The notes beneath the pieces were generated by a model. That model had not been told where the DNA came from and did no database searches. It was given only the letters and a program-made list of their open reading frames with translations. A DNA stretch of 64,000 nucleotides, taken from the NCBI GenBank assembly GCA_001599355.1, contig BCGQ01000007.1:562620-626619 (forward strand), read 5' to 3'. The position numbers were made by a program, and so were the translations under genes. Below are positions 37,934 through 46,357 of this stretch, in pieces. The DNA comes from Nakazawaea peltata (Eukaryota; Ascomycota; Pichiomycetes; Alaninales; Pachysolenaceae). How positions within the stretch are numbered: position 1 is the first letter of the stretch; each line of letters begins with the position of its first letter.

Positions 37934-38228
37934 ACTAACAAGCTTATACCTTCTCCAACCTCACTTATCCAGCTTTAGTTCATCCATTCCATCACTAACC
38001 GAAATATGAGTTGCTGGGATTCCATAAGAGGTAATACCGGATAGGGAAATCGAGATCATTTCCATATCGGGATACTTTCCAATGAGGAAGTCTAGGAATA
38101 TTTGACTTCCTTCTTAGGAAATATAATATTTCCCCTTACGGCAACCTCATCTCTAAAAATTTTCTTAGCTGAAAAATTTTAGAAAACCTTGAGAAGACAT
38201 TGGAATCAAGAGGATAGGCAAGGTGAAG
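37934..38228. promoter_or_regulatory. Divergent RTC5/ESF1 promoter with RRPE pair
   Basis: Two AAAAATTTT elements (38155-38163 and 38172-38180, the second within TGAAAAATTTT) lie 49-74 bp before the ESF1 start. A PAC-like GAGATGAGGT in reverse (38143-38152) is beside them, one base off GCGATGAGNT. Confidence 0.65.
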
Positions 38229-38559
38229 ATGGCTAAGAAAGGACAACTGAAAGGTAAGAACGAGACCTCCAAGACACCAATTACAACTGATGAGCGTTTC
38301 AGCTCGGTTCATAGTGATCCAAGGTTCAAATTACCGAGTCTGAAGAACTTGAAAGTCAAAGTCGATGACAGATTCAAGAAGGAAGAGTTGACTAATTTCA
38401 AGAAAAACAAGACAAAGTATGACAGATATGGAAGAAAATTGAAGGAGGAAGAACAGACAAGTGCATTTGATAAGTTATATGAACAAGAGGGTAGTGAAGA
38501 TGAGGAAGATAGTGAGGAAGATGAGTCTGAAAGTGAGAGCGAGAGCCAAAGTGAGAGCC

Positions 38560-38591
<32 letters not shown>

Positions 38592-40178
38592 GCCGATGAA
38601 GTCTCTACCAAAGTAATCGATAGAGCTCGTGGTGAAGGCATGGACTCTGAATCAGATTCCGACTCCGACTCCGACTCCGATTCCTCGGATGAAGAAATAG
38701 AAGAATTGGAATCCGAAATCGAAATCGAAGAAGATGCTCCAGAAGAAGGTGACCCAGAAAGAAGACTTGCCGTCGTCAATTTAGATTGGGATAACATCAC
38801 AAGTGTCGACTTATTTGCGGCATTCACATCTTTCATCCCACCTAACGGTCTGATCAAGAATATCTCCATCTTCCCATCCGAGTACGGTAAGGAGAAGATG
38901 CAGAAAGAGGAAGTCGAGGGCCCTCCAAAAGAGTTGTTCCTGACCAAGAAATCCAAGAGCAAGAAAGCCGATGATAGTGATAGCGATAGTGACAGTGATA
39001 GTGATATTGAAGATCTTTCAGCTGCTGCCAAGAAATTGTACGAAGAAGGAAATGGTGAAGAAGATTACGACTCCAAACTGTTACGTCGTTATCAAATCCA
39101 AAGATTGAGATACTACTATGCTGTGGTGGAATGTGATTCTGTAGCTACTGCGAAAGCCATTTACGAGAACTGTGATGGTACCGAATTTGAGTCATCTGCT
39201 AATTTGTTCGATTTGAGATATGTTCCAGATGATATGGAATTCGATGACGAACCTCGTGACTCCTGTAATAAGATCCCAGCTGGTTATAAACCAAACTCGT
39301 TCGTCACCGATGCTTTACAAAGTTCGAAAGCCAAGTTGACATGGGATGAGACCCCTGTCGAGAGACAGAAAATGGCCACTAAACTGTTCAGTCAAAGAGA
39401 GATCGAAGACATGGATTTCAAACTGTATTTGGCTAGTGATAGTGATAACGAGTCGGAAGATGAACAACTGATGAAGGATAAGTATAAGAATTTGGTACTG
39501 AGTAGTACCAAGATCGGTAACAAGAGCTTGTTCGATAGTAAGGACGGTGAAGAAGAAGAAGGTGTCGATATGGAGATCACTTTCACCCCAGGATTGAGTG
39601 AAGCCGAAGCTGCGAAGAAACTGAAGGAAGACGCTATTGCCAATAATGAGGAGTCCACCATCGATGCCTATAGAAGAAAGGAGAAGGAGAGAAGAAAGAG
39701 AAGAATGGAGAAGTTCAAGCTGACCCAGAAAGCCGAGAAGGAGAAGTTGGCCGAAGAGAAGGAAAACAAGGGTAAACCAGCCGATAAAGAGGAGTTGGAA
39801 TTGTTGGCATCCGATAATGAAGCTGATCATTTCAATATGAGAGACGTTCTCAAGGCCGAGAAGGAGAAGTCCAAAAAGAAACTGAACAAAAAGAACTTGA
39901 AGAAGATCGACTCAGAGATGATGCAAGAGGACTTCAAACCTGACTTGGCCGACCCAAGATTTAGAGAGATCTTTGAAGATCACGAGTTCGCTATTGACCC
40001 AACTATGCCTAACTTCAAGAAGACCGAGACGATGAAACTGATTTTGGAGGAGAGACTGAAAAGAAGAAGGGATGAAAAGGAGCCAAAGAGTAATAAGAAG
40101 AGTAAGAAGGAGAAGAGTGGTAAGGGTGGTAAGGGTGAGTTGAAGTCATTAGTTGAGAAGATTAAGAATAAGAAATAG
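38229..40178 (+). CDS. ESF1: Nucleolar pre-rRNA processing factor Esf1
   Basis: A 649-residue protein (S. cerevisiae Esf1 has 628) of the 18S rRNA processing machinery. The start is ATG 38229. The N-terminus has DERFSSVHSDPRFKLPS, typical of Esf1/NUC153. Long acidic serine-rich tracts follow (repeated SESESE and SDSDSDSD, about 93-165 and 245-262). A conserved core contains RRLAVVNLDWDNITSVDLF and RLRYYYAVVECDS with LRYVPDDMEFDDEPRD. The C-terminus carries the NUC153 motif DPRFREIFEDHEFAIDPTMP and a lysine-rich tail. RRPE/PAC-like elements upstream fit ribosome-biogenesis control. Confidence 0.95.
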
Positions 40179-40551
40179 ATGATATAGATTATGAATTGTA
40201 GTCATATCGTGTACTATACGGGACACAGTGTACTGCCACTGGTGTGCCCCTATGGTGTACCCCTCTGTAGCACCTCGCCGCCCACGGCCCCTCTTAAGTC
40301 TCCCCTTGTTGAACGCGCACCCTTCCCCTCACATCACCTTCTCCTGTCTTCCTGCGCATTTCCCCCTCTCCTTTTCTTATGCTCCACCCCCCTTCCTTCG
40401 CCCCCTTTCCTTTTCCTACCCCCCTTTCTCTACCCTCCGCGCATCTAATTGAAAAAAATCATTTCGATCTAAAAAAATCGATTCCTCAGCGCATCTTCAA
40501 TGTTTTAGATGGGCATCTGAACTGACGAGGGTAGACAAACTCATCCAACAA
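40179..40551 (+). promoter_or_regulatory. ERP5 promoter, pyrimidine-rich
   Basis: No gene is seen. From about 40300 to 40440 the plus strand is almost pure C/T, ending with CCGCGCATCTAATTG and AAAAAATC repeats. No specific factor site is recognised. Confidence 0.5.
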
Positions 40552-41217
40552 ATGATAACTATTCAATATCTACTTGTGGCGTTAACGCTATGCTTACTGC
40601 AATGCAATGCTTTACATTTCTACCTCGAATCAGGTAAGACCAAGTGTTTCTTCGAAGACCTTCCTCGTGACACGTTTGTCGTGGGAAAATATGAGCTGCT
40701 GGAGTACAGTTCTTCAAAAGATCAATATGTGGGGAATCCCGCCGCTCTTGCAGTTCAGATCACTGTAGATGAAACTTTTGACAATGATCATCGTGTTGTA
40801 CAACAAAAAGGATTCTCTAAAGGTGAATTTACTTTCACTTCTTTGGATAGTGGAGAACATCGGTTCTGTTTCACTCCTTATGATCGAGAAAAACATTGGT
40901 TGGGTTCAAAGAAACGCAAGACTCGGATCTCTTTGGATTTGGTCATTGGAGAACTGGCCGAAATCATCGACAGTACTAGAGCCACCACCTTAAATAGGAT
41001 TCAAGACAAGGTGAACCAACTTACATCTATGCTTGACGAAATTCAAAGACACCAACAAAATATCCTGGAACAAGAGTCAGTATTCCGTTCTTCTTCCGAA
41101 CTGGTCAGTTTCAATGTCGTCAAATGGTCCATCTTCCAAATCTTGTTCTTATTGTCAATCGCTTACTTCCAATTGAGGTACTTCAAATACTACTTCAAGA
41201 AGGTCAAGGTGGTCTGA
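40552..41217 (+). CDS. ERP5: p24-family cargo receptor, Erp5/Erp1 type
   Basis: A 221-residue type I membrane protein. It has a signal peptide (about 1-21), a lumenal GOLD domain with the paired cysteines in KTKCFFEDLP and HRFCFTPYD, a coiled-coil stem (IQDKVNQLTSMLDEIQRHQQ) and one membrane span (about 188-206) with a short tail containing aromatic and KK residues (FKYYFKKVKVV). p24 proteins cycle in COPII/COPI vesicles and sort GPI-anchored and other cargo. The start LHFYLESGKTKCFFEDL resembles the Erp1/Erp5/Erp6 subgroup rather than Emp24 or Erv25. Its neighbour UBA4 in the same direction matches the YHR110W-YHR111W pair, which favours ERP5. Confidence 0.82.
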   Translation: MITIQYLLVALTLCLLQCNALHFYLESGKTKCFFEDLPRDTFVVGKYELLEYSSSKDQYVGNPAALAVQITVDETFDNDHRVVQQKGFSKGEFTFTSLDSGEHRFCFTPYDREKHWLGSKKRKTRISLDLVIGELAEIIDSTRATTLNRIQDKVNQLTSMLDEIQRHQQNILEQESVFRSSSELVSFNVVKWSIFQILFLLSIAYFQLRYFKYYFKKVKVV

Positions 41218-41383
41218 ATGCATTTCTATATTAAGTAATTCCCAAAATAGCAATCAAAATTTTTATCATCCTTATAGCTTCAACTTCCTAATACAGTAAT
41301 TTCCACAATAGACAATCCATCATCCCCTTACTAAAATTTTTCAAGTCATCTGGTTATCTTTAGACATCTAGAGGACGATAAAT

Positions 41384-42709
41384 ATGACGGAACCTTCAAG
41401 GGAGCAGTTATTAGCAGAGATTCTGCTGCTTAAGGAAGAGAATCAGAAGTTAAAATCCAAAAGAGACCAGGTTCCTACTGTTTCTACCGAAGTTATTACT
41501 CAAAATGGGGTCTCAGAATTCTCTTTAGACGAGTACAGGAGATATGGAAGACAGATGATCGTACCGACCGTGGGGATAAAGGGCCAAATACTGTTAAAGA
41601 AGGCTAAAATATTGGTTATAGGAGCTGGAGGACTCGGTTGTCCTCTGCTTTTATACCTCACTGCTCTGGGAATCGGAGAGATCGGTATAGTGGATAACGA
41701 CACAGTCGATGAGTCCAACTTGCACCGTCAGGTGTTACATACCACCGAGAATGTGGGTATGTTTAAATGTGATTCACTGGCTAAGTATTTGAGCAACTTA
41801 AATCCCCATGTACAGCTCACATTATTCAAGGAGAGGTTGACAAATGAATCTAGTTTCCGCATTTTCGAAGCCCGGCCATGGGATTTGATTTTGGATTGTA
41901 CTGATACCCCGTTGACCAGATATTTGATTAATGACACTGCTGTTCTTTGTGGTATTACTATTGTCTCTGGATCTGGAGTCAAAACGGATGGTCAGCTCTC
42001 GATTCTTAACTATAAAAATTGGGGTCCTTGCTATAGATGTTTCTATCCAAAGCCCCCACCTGCCAACTCTGTATTATCTTGTAAAGATGGAGGTGTCATT
42101 GGACCTGCAATTGGTGTAATGGGTACTATGATGCTGTTAGAACTGATTAAGTTGATTTGTGGAGAATATGAGGATAATTTCAAGCCTTTTTTGAATTTGT
42201 ATACTGGTTTGCATAATCAATCTCTCCGTGTTTTCAAGATGAGAGGTAAAAATCCGGATTGTGCTGTATGTGGTAACAGTAGTTCTACTAATGTCACCAG
42301 GGAACTTATCACTTCAGGTGCCATAAATTATTCTGAATGGTGCGGAAAGGTCGACTACGATGTCGTTGAAAACTCAATGAGGATTGACGTAGATGAGTTC
42401 CTGAAACGGATTCAAAATGACCCAGATTATGCTCTTATTGATGTTCGTCCTCCTCAACACTTCGATATATGTCATTTAGAAGGGGCAATTAACATTCCTT
42501 TGGATGATCTTGAACAAATGCTGCAAATAACTGATGTCTTCCCAGATAAAACCCCTAAAAATGTATATTGTATTTGCAGATTCGGGAATGACTCGAGATT
42601 GGCAACCCGTTTCTTACGTCAAAAGTTCGGGTTGACTGAGGTTTATGATGTTATAGGTGGTGTCAACAGATGGACCGACATAGTCGACCCTTCCTTCCCT
42701 AAATATTGA
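41384..42709 (+). CDS. UBA4: E1-like activating and sulfurtransferase enzyme Uba4
   Basis: A 441-residue protein (S. cerevisiae 440) that adenylates and thiolates Urm1 for tRNA 2-thiolation and urmylation. An N-terminal coiled segment precedes the E1 fold: the ATP loop VIGAGGLGCP, then DNDTVDESNLHRQVLH. The thiol-bearing SVLSCKDGGV and zinc pairs CYRC and CAVC are present. A C-terminal rhodanese domain (about 340-441) has the sulfur-carrying cysteine in CICRFGNDS. CTG codons at 41645-41647 (GLGCP-ctg-LLYL) and 41666-41668 (TA-ctg-GIGEIGIVD) fall where Uba4/MOCS3 proteins usually have alanine. A TGAAAAATTTT-like element precedes the gene near 41333-41343. Confidence 0.96.
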   Translation: MTEPSREQLLAEILLLKEENQKLKSKRDQVPTVSTEVITQNGVSEFSLDEYRRYGRQMIVPTVGIKGQILLKKAKILVIGAGGLGCPLLLYLTALGIGEIGIVDNDTVDESNLHRQVLHTTENVGMFKCDSLAKYLSNLNPHVQLTLFKERLTNESSFRIFEARPWDLILDCTDTPLTRYLINDTAVLCGITIVSGSGVKTDGQLSILNYKNWGPCYRCFYPKPPPANSVLSCKDGGVIGPAIGVMGTMMLLELIKLICGEYEDNFKPFLNLYTGLHNQSLRVFKMRGKNPDCAVCGNSSSTNVTRELITSGAINYSEWCGKVDYDVVENSMRIDVDEFLKRIQNDPDYALIDVRPPQHFDICHLEGAINIPLDDLEQMLQITDVFPDKTPKNVYCICRFGNDSRLATRFLRQKFGLTEVYDVIGGVNRWTDIVDPSFPKY

Positions 42710-42723
42710 AATAAAGATAATGA

Positions 42724-42807
42724 TCACGTGACTGTTGTAGAGCAATATATGAATATTTAGAAAGCGAGAAGGTGAGCATATTACGAATACTTTTATCAGT
42801 CACGTGA
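42724..42807. promoter_or_regulatory. THI80 promoter: two TCACGTGA sites and a TACGAA motif
   Basis: TCACGTGA occurs at 42724-42731 and 42800-42807. Between them lies AGCATATTACGAATA (42775-42789), a member of the recurrent AGCAAAWTACGAA group. All are 73-156 bp before the THI80 start. Confidence 0.65.
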
Positions 42808-42879
42808 TATCTCTCCCCTACTTTTCGCCTTTGTTGAGAAGATTGTAGGGCGACAGAGGACATTAAGCGACCTTAAACC

Positions 42880-43764
42880 ATGTCCGGAGAAGAGAAAGTG
42901 ATTGAGAATGATGATCGTATCGATTTAGGTACCGAAATAGCCAACAATGCCAATATAATTGAGCCCCTCAAATGGCAAGATTGTAGCACTTTCATCGTGC
43001 TAAATCAGAAGATCAAGATTGACCAAGAGGTGTTTGAGGAGGTATGGGGGCATACCAAGTTGAAGATCTGTGTTGATGGTGGGGCTGATAGGTTGAAACA
43101 GTTCTGTGAGAGTCATAATATGGACCCTCTAGCATATATTCCAGACTATATCATTGGGGATTTCGACTCAGTAAAAGACGAAACCTTACTGTTCTATAGA
43201 GACAAAGGCGTCAGTATTATCCATCAAGAGACACAATATAGTACTGATTTCATGAAACTGTTGAGTCTTGCAAACTTGGTATTGTATTTTGGGTTTACTG
43301 GACACATAAAAGTAGATGAATACGACGGGATAGCAAAGTTAGAAGAGCAATATTTATTAAATGTGGAATCGACGTCGTTAAATCGTGAGAAGATATTCGT
43401 GGTTGGAGGAATTGGGGGTCGACTCGACCAAACTGTGCATTCGATATCGATGCTTTATAAATCCCAAGCAAATTATCCCCAATTCCAGTTACTTTTGATT
43501 AATAGAGACTGTGAAGACATGACAGTTTTGGCACCAAGTGGAAAGAATTATGTCAAAGTTGATAATACTGGGGATGAGAAGATCATTGTAGGTATGTTAC
43601 CATTTGGAGATGCGGTGAAATTGAATACCAAAGGGTTGAAATGGGATGTCGTCAACTGGGAAAGTCAAATCCATACCAAGGTGAGCTCATCGAATCATGT
43701 AGTGAACAGAGATGGATTTTTAGTCGAATGTGATAAGCCAATAATATTGAATGTGGCATTGTAA
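42880..43764 (+). CDS. THI80: Thiamine pyrophosphokinase
   Basis: A 294-residue enzyme (S. cerevisiae Thi80 has 319) that transfers pyrophosphate from ATP to thiamine. The catalytic N-domain shows KICVDGGADRLKQF, DYIIGDFDSVKDE and TQYSTDFMK, with the acidic metal ligands in place. The C-terminal thiamine-binding sandwich includes FVVGGIGGRLDQTVHSI and LNTKGLKWDVVNW. A CTG (43258-43260) follows DFMK where the family commonly has TKAL, again pointing to alanine. Downstream, after an SMN-like gene on the other strand, lies LSC1; in S. cerevisiae THI80 and LSC1 are direct neighbours (YOR143C, YOR142W). Confidence 0.96.
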   Translation: MSGEEKVIENDDRIDLGTEIANNANIIEPLKWQDCSTFIVLNQKIKIDQEVFEEVWGHTKLKICVDGGADRLKQFCESHNMDPLAYIPDYIIGDFDSVKDETLLFYRDKGVSIIHQETQYSTDFMKLLSLANLVLYFGFTGHIKVDEYDGIAKLEEQYLLNVESTSLNREKIFVVGGIGGRLDQTVHSISMLYKSQANYPQFQLLLINRDCEDMTVLAPSGKNYVKVDNTGDEKIIVGMLPFGDAVKLNTKGLKWDVVNWESQIHTKVSSSNHVVNRDGFLVECDKPIILNVAL

Positions 43765-43830
43765 GTGATGAGAAGTGGTGATATAAAGTGTAAACTTAGT
43801 ATAAACTTATTAGGTGATGATATTGAGGGA

Positions 43831-43874
43831 TGTAGTGACCATGTAGTGACCATTTAGTGACCATGTAGTTGATC
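43831..43874. repeat. 11-bp tandem repeat, TGTAGTGACCA type
   Basis: Units at 43831, 43842 and 43853 (the third with TTT for TGT), plus a degenerate fourth at 43864, lie in the short convergent gap between THI80 and the SMN-like gene. Confidence 0.85.
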
Positions 43875-43904
43875 TTGTGGTTCACCTTGTAACTGATAGT
43901 GAAG

Positions 43905-43920
43905 ATGATCACGTGATCAT
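43905..43920. promoter_or_regulatory. 16-bp palindrome containing TCACGTGA at the SMN-like stop codon
   Basis: ATGATCACGTGATCAT is a perfect palindrome. It overlaps the stop codon of the SMN-like gene (43917-43919). It could be a Cbf1-type site or a 3'-end hairpin shared by the two convergent genes. Confidence 0.6.
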
Positions 43921-44183
43921 GTAGATTTCTCATTCATTAGCTGTTGATACTTTCTTTCTGTATTTCTTTCACCCTGATAATACCCAGCCCAAAACCATGC
44001 CATAATCAATTCTTTATCAGTCAAATTGGAAGACGAAAGTAATGCTTGAAGCTCAGCTGGCACAGTCTGTTCCTGTGGAGTTCCAATCGGAGGAACAGAA
44101 GGCTCTTTAGCAGGCTCAAAAATGGCGTCATGATGGTTGACAATATCAGCGAAATCGGTATCAATCTCTGTTTTACCTTCCAT
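43917..44183 (-). CDS. Small SMN-like protein with a C-terminal YG box
   Basis: The only usable ATG (44183) gives 88 residues: an acidic N-terminus (TEIDTDFADIVNHHDAIFEP), a proline-rich middle and a C-terminal helix ELIMAWFWAGYYQGERNTE. That helix matches the survival-motor-neuron YG box; S. pombe Smn1 ends with LIMSWYYAGYYTG and human SMN has LISWYMSGYHTG. The YG box drives SMN oligomerisation in Sm-core snRNP assembly. No Tudor domain is present, as in S. pombe Smn1, and I do not see a clear Gemin2-binding helix. No upstream ATG exists for 300 bases, so a spliced 5' exon is unlikely though not excluded. It lies between THI80 and LSC1, where S. cerevisiae has nothing. Confidence 0.72.
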   Translation of the reverse strand: MEGKTEIDTDFADIVNHHDAIFEPAKEPSVPPIGTPQEQTVPAELQALLSSSNLTDKELIMAWFWAGYYQGERNTERKYQQLMNEKST

Positions 44184-45119
44184 ATTAGTGATAACTTGAC
44201 TGAAAGCACTCAATCAGCAGTACAAGTCCAGTCTGGGGTCTTCTAGTGTAGATATACCAACAAGTTCTTCACTTCACCGGTAAAGGTCGTGCACGTATAC
44301 AAAATAGCAAATTACGAAGTTTCGAATGCTCAGTCGATGTGCAGTTAATTTTTCCAGTATGAATCGATGCGTGGGACGGGAAATTCAGGCAGCCCGGCGA
44401 TTTGGGAGTGAGCGAGAATAATTGAGAAGAGGGAGTGTGGTGGGTATAGTGGTGGGTATAGTGAGGAGAGAGAGTGTCGGAGCATCAGAGCATCAGAGTC
44501 CAGAGTGGCAGTGGCAGTGCCTGAGTCAGAGCCTGGAACACCTTACTCATCATCACTTAAGCTCATCCTCTTTGTTTACCCAATGTCCCTCCCCTGTCTT
44601 CTCCTTCCCTCTCCCCTTAAACTGTTCCGATGCCCTACGAACAATTCTCGGATTACGCTCGATCTTAACTCACTATTTTTAGGGGCAGACTGCGCAGCCA
44701 AATACAATTACTACTAGTTAAGAACACTATAGAAGAACTACACAACAGTAACTCAATGCATAGACTCATCACTTCAAATTCAATATAAACCTTACCAAAC
44801 CAACTCCCAAGTACATCCTATCTCATCACGATCCTCACCCACCTCATTCCCTTCACTACCCACCTCATTCCCTTCGCTATACCCCTGCCTTCTCCCCCCT
44901 CCCCTCAAGCCATCTGCCCCTGCCCCTGCCCCCTTCCCTCCTTTTCTGCCCCCGGATTCTTTGAGCCCGAATCCTCATAAAAATCAAAAGAAAAAAATTG
45001 GACGGATCTTCCTTTTTTTCCTTCCTCCTGTCAGCGGTTGATTTTTCAAATATATAACTATATTTTTGAAAAGGAGGTATAGGACACGTTTAATATCCAG
45101 ATATAAACAATTCATCATC
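44184..45119. promoter_or_regulatory. Divergent SMN-like/LSC1 intergenic region
   Basis: No gene is seen in 936 bases. Near the SMN-like gene are TGCACGACC on the minus strand (44285-44293) and AGCAAATTACGAAGTT (44306-44321). A stretch at 44515-44538 resembles the ATM1-coding GTGCC-rich repeat. A 21-bp unit is duplicated at 44837-44878 (20 of 21 identical). The LSC1-proximal 250 bp is strongly C/T-rich, with a TATA-like ATATATAAC at 45050-45058. Confidence 0.6.
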
Positions 45120-46094
45120 ATGTTAGGTAGACAATTTGCTCGTAACTTCTCTTCTTCCAGTAAGAGATTGGCCGACTACTCCAAGACCATTCCAAACTTG
45201 AAGGTCACCTCCGACACCAAGGTTATCTTCCAAGGTTTCACCGGTAAGCAAGGTACTTTCCACGCTGAGCAAGCTTTGGCTTACGGTACTCAAATTGTTG
45301 GTGGTACCAACCCAAAGAAGGCTGGTCAAACCCATTTGGGTAAGCCAGTTTTTGCTTCTGTTAAGGACGCCATGGCCGAGACCGGTGCTACTGCTACTGG
45401 TATCTTTGTTCCTCCATCTATTGCCGCCAAGGCCATTGAGGAGGCCATTGAGGCCGAGATCCCATTGGCTGTTTGTATCACCGAAGGTATCCCACAACAC
45501 GACATGTTGAGAGTTCACCAAATGTTGAAGACTCAAGAAAAGACCAGATTGGTTGGTGGTAACTGTCCAGGTTTAATTGCTCCAGAGCAATGTAAGATCG
45601 GTATTATGCCATCTTCTATCCACAAGCGTGGTAAGATTGGTGTCATTTCCAGATCTGGTACTTTGACTTACGAGGCTGTTGCTCAAACTACTCAAGTTGG
45701 TTTGGGTCAATCCCTTGTTATTGGTATGGGTGGTGATCCATTCCCAGGTACTAACTTCATCGATGCTTTGAAATTATACTTGAACGATGCCGAGACCGAA
45801 GGTATTATCTTGATTGGTGAGATTGGTGGTACTCAAGAAGAAGAGGCTGCTGAGTACTTGAAGCAATACAACTTGACCAGAGATGTTCCAAAGCCAGTTG
45901 TTTCCTTCATTGCCGGTGTTACTGCTCCACCAGGTAGAAGAATGGGTCACGCTGGTGCCATTGTTGCTGGTGGTAAGGGTGATGCCAAGTCTAAGATCGC
46001 TGCTTTGACTGATGCCGGTGTTATCGTTGAAGCTTCTCCAGCTAGATTAGGTAAGGCTTTGTACCAAGAATTCGTCAACAACAACTTGTTGTAA
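45120..46094 (+). CDS. LSC1: Succinyl-CoA ligase, alpha subunit (mitochondrial)
   Basis: A 324-residue TCA-cycle subunit (S. cerevisiae 329) with a presequence [17 protein letters not shown]. The CoA-binding domain includes [15 protein letters not shown] and [15 protein letters not shown]. The catalytic part has [19 protein letters not shown] and [16 protein letters not shown]. The phosphorylated histidine lies in [11 protein letters not shown]. The open frame continues upstream without an ATG, so 45120 is the start. Codons are as strongly biased as in TRR1 (TTG, GGT, AAG, AGA) and CTG is absent or nearly so, as expected of a highly expressed gene. With LSC2 it converts succinyl-CoA to succinate with ATP formation. 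Confidence 0.98.
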   Translation: MLGRQFARNFSSSSKRLADYSKTIPNLKVTSDTKVIFQGFTGKQGTFHAEQALAYGTQIVGGTNPKKAGQTHLGKPVFASVKDAMAETGATATGIFVPPSIAAKAIEEAIEAEIPLAVCITEGIPQHDMLRVHQMLKTQEKTRLVGGNCPGLIAPEQCKIGIMPSSIHKRGKIGVISRSGTLTYEAVAQTTQVGLGQSLVIGMGGDPFPGTNFIDALKLYLNDAETEGIILIGEIGGTQEEEAAEYLKQYNLTRDVPKPVVSFIAGVTAPPGRRMGHAGAIVAGGKGDAKSKIAALTDAGVIVEASPARLGKALYQEFVNNNLL

Positions 46095-46171
46095 ACATAA
46101 TTACTCATATAAGATAGTTTATAATAGATATGTGTGTATCTGAATGATGTAGAGGATCATGGAAATCTAGC

Positions 46172-46231
46172 AAGTCATCCACCAGATCATTGACCAGATC
46201 ATCCAACAGATCATCCACCAGATCATCAACC
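46172..46231. repeat. 12-bp tandem repeat, five units, AGATCATCCACC type
   Basis: Five consecutive 12-mers (AAGTCATCCACC, AGATCATTGACC, AGATCATCCAAC, AGATCATCCACC, AGATCATCAACC) lie in the convergent region after LSC1. Just beyond, CCTATACAAGTAAYTACC occurs twice, near 46284 and 46328. Confidence 0.9.
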
Positions 46232-46357
46232 AGATAATATTTCCTAAAACAGTAACTCTATTTTAAGAAGTCAACCCCAATTTCCTATACAAGTAACTAC
46301 CTCATTCAGTAAATCCATTTAATTGCCTATACAAGTAATTACCCCTTTTGGGTACCA

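Noticed and set aside
44184-44213. A ten-residue upstream extension of the SMN-like frame
   Set aside because: The open frame continues to a TTG but contains no ATG before 44183, so it is not a credible start in yeast.
46172-46231. CRISPR-like array
   Set aside because: Units of 12 bp without spacers in a eukaryotic intergenic region; an ordinary tandem repeat.
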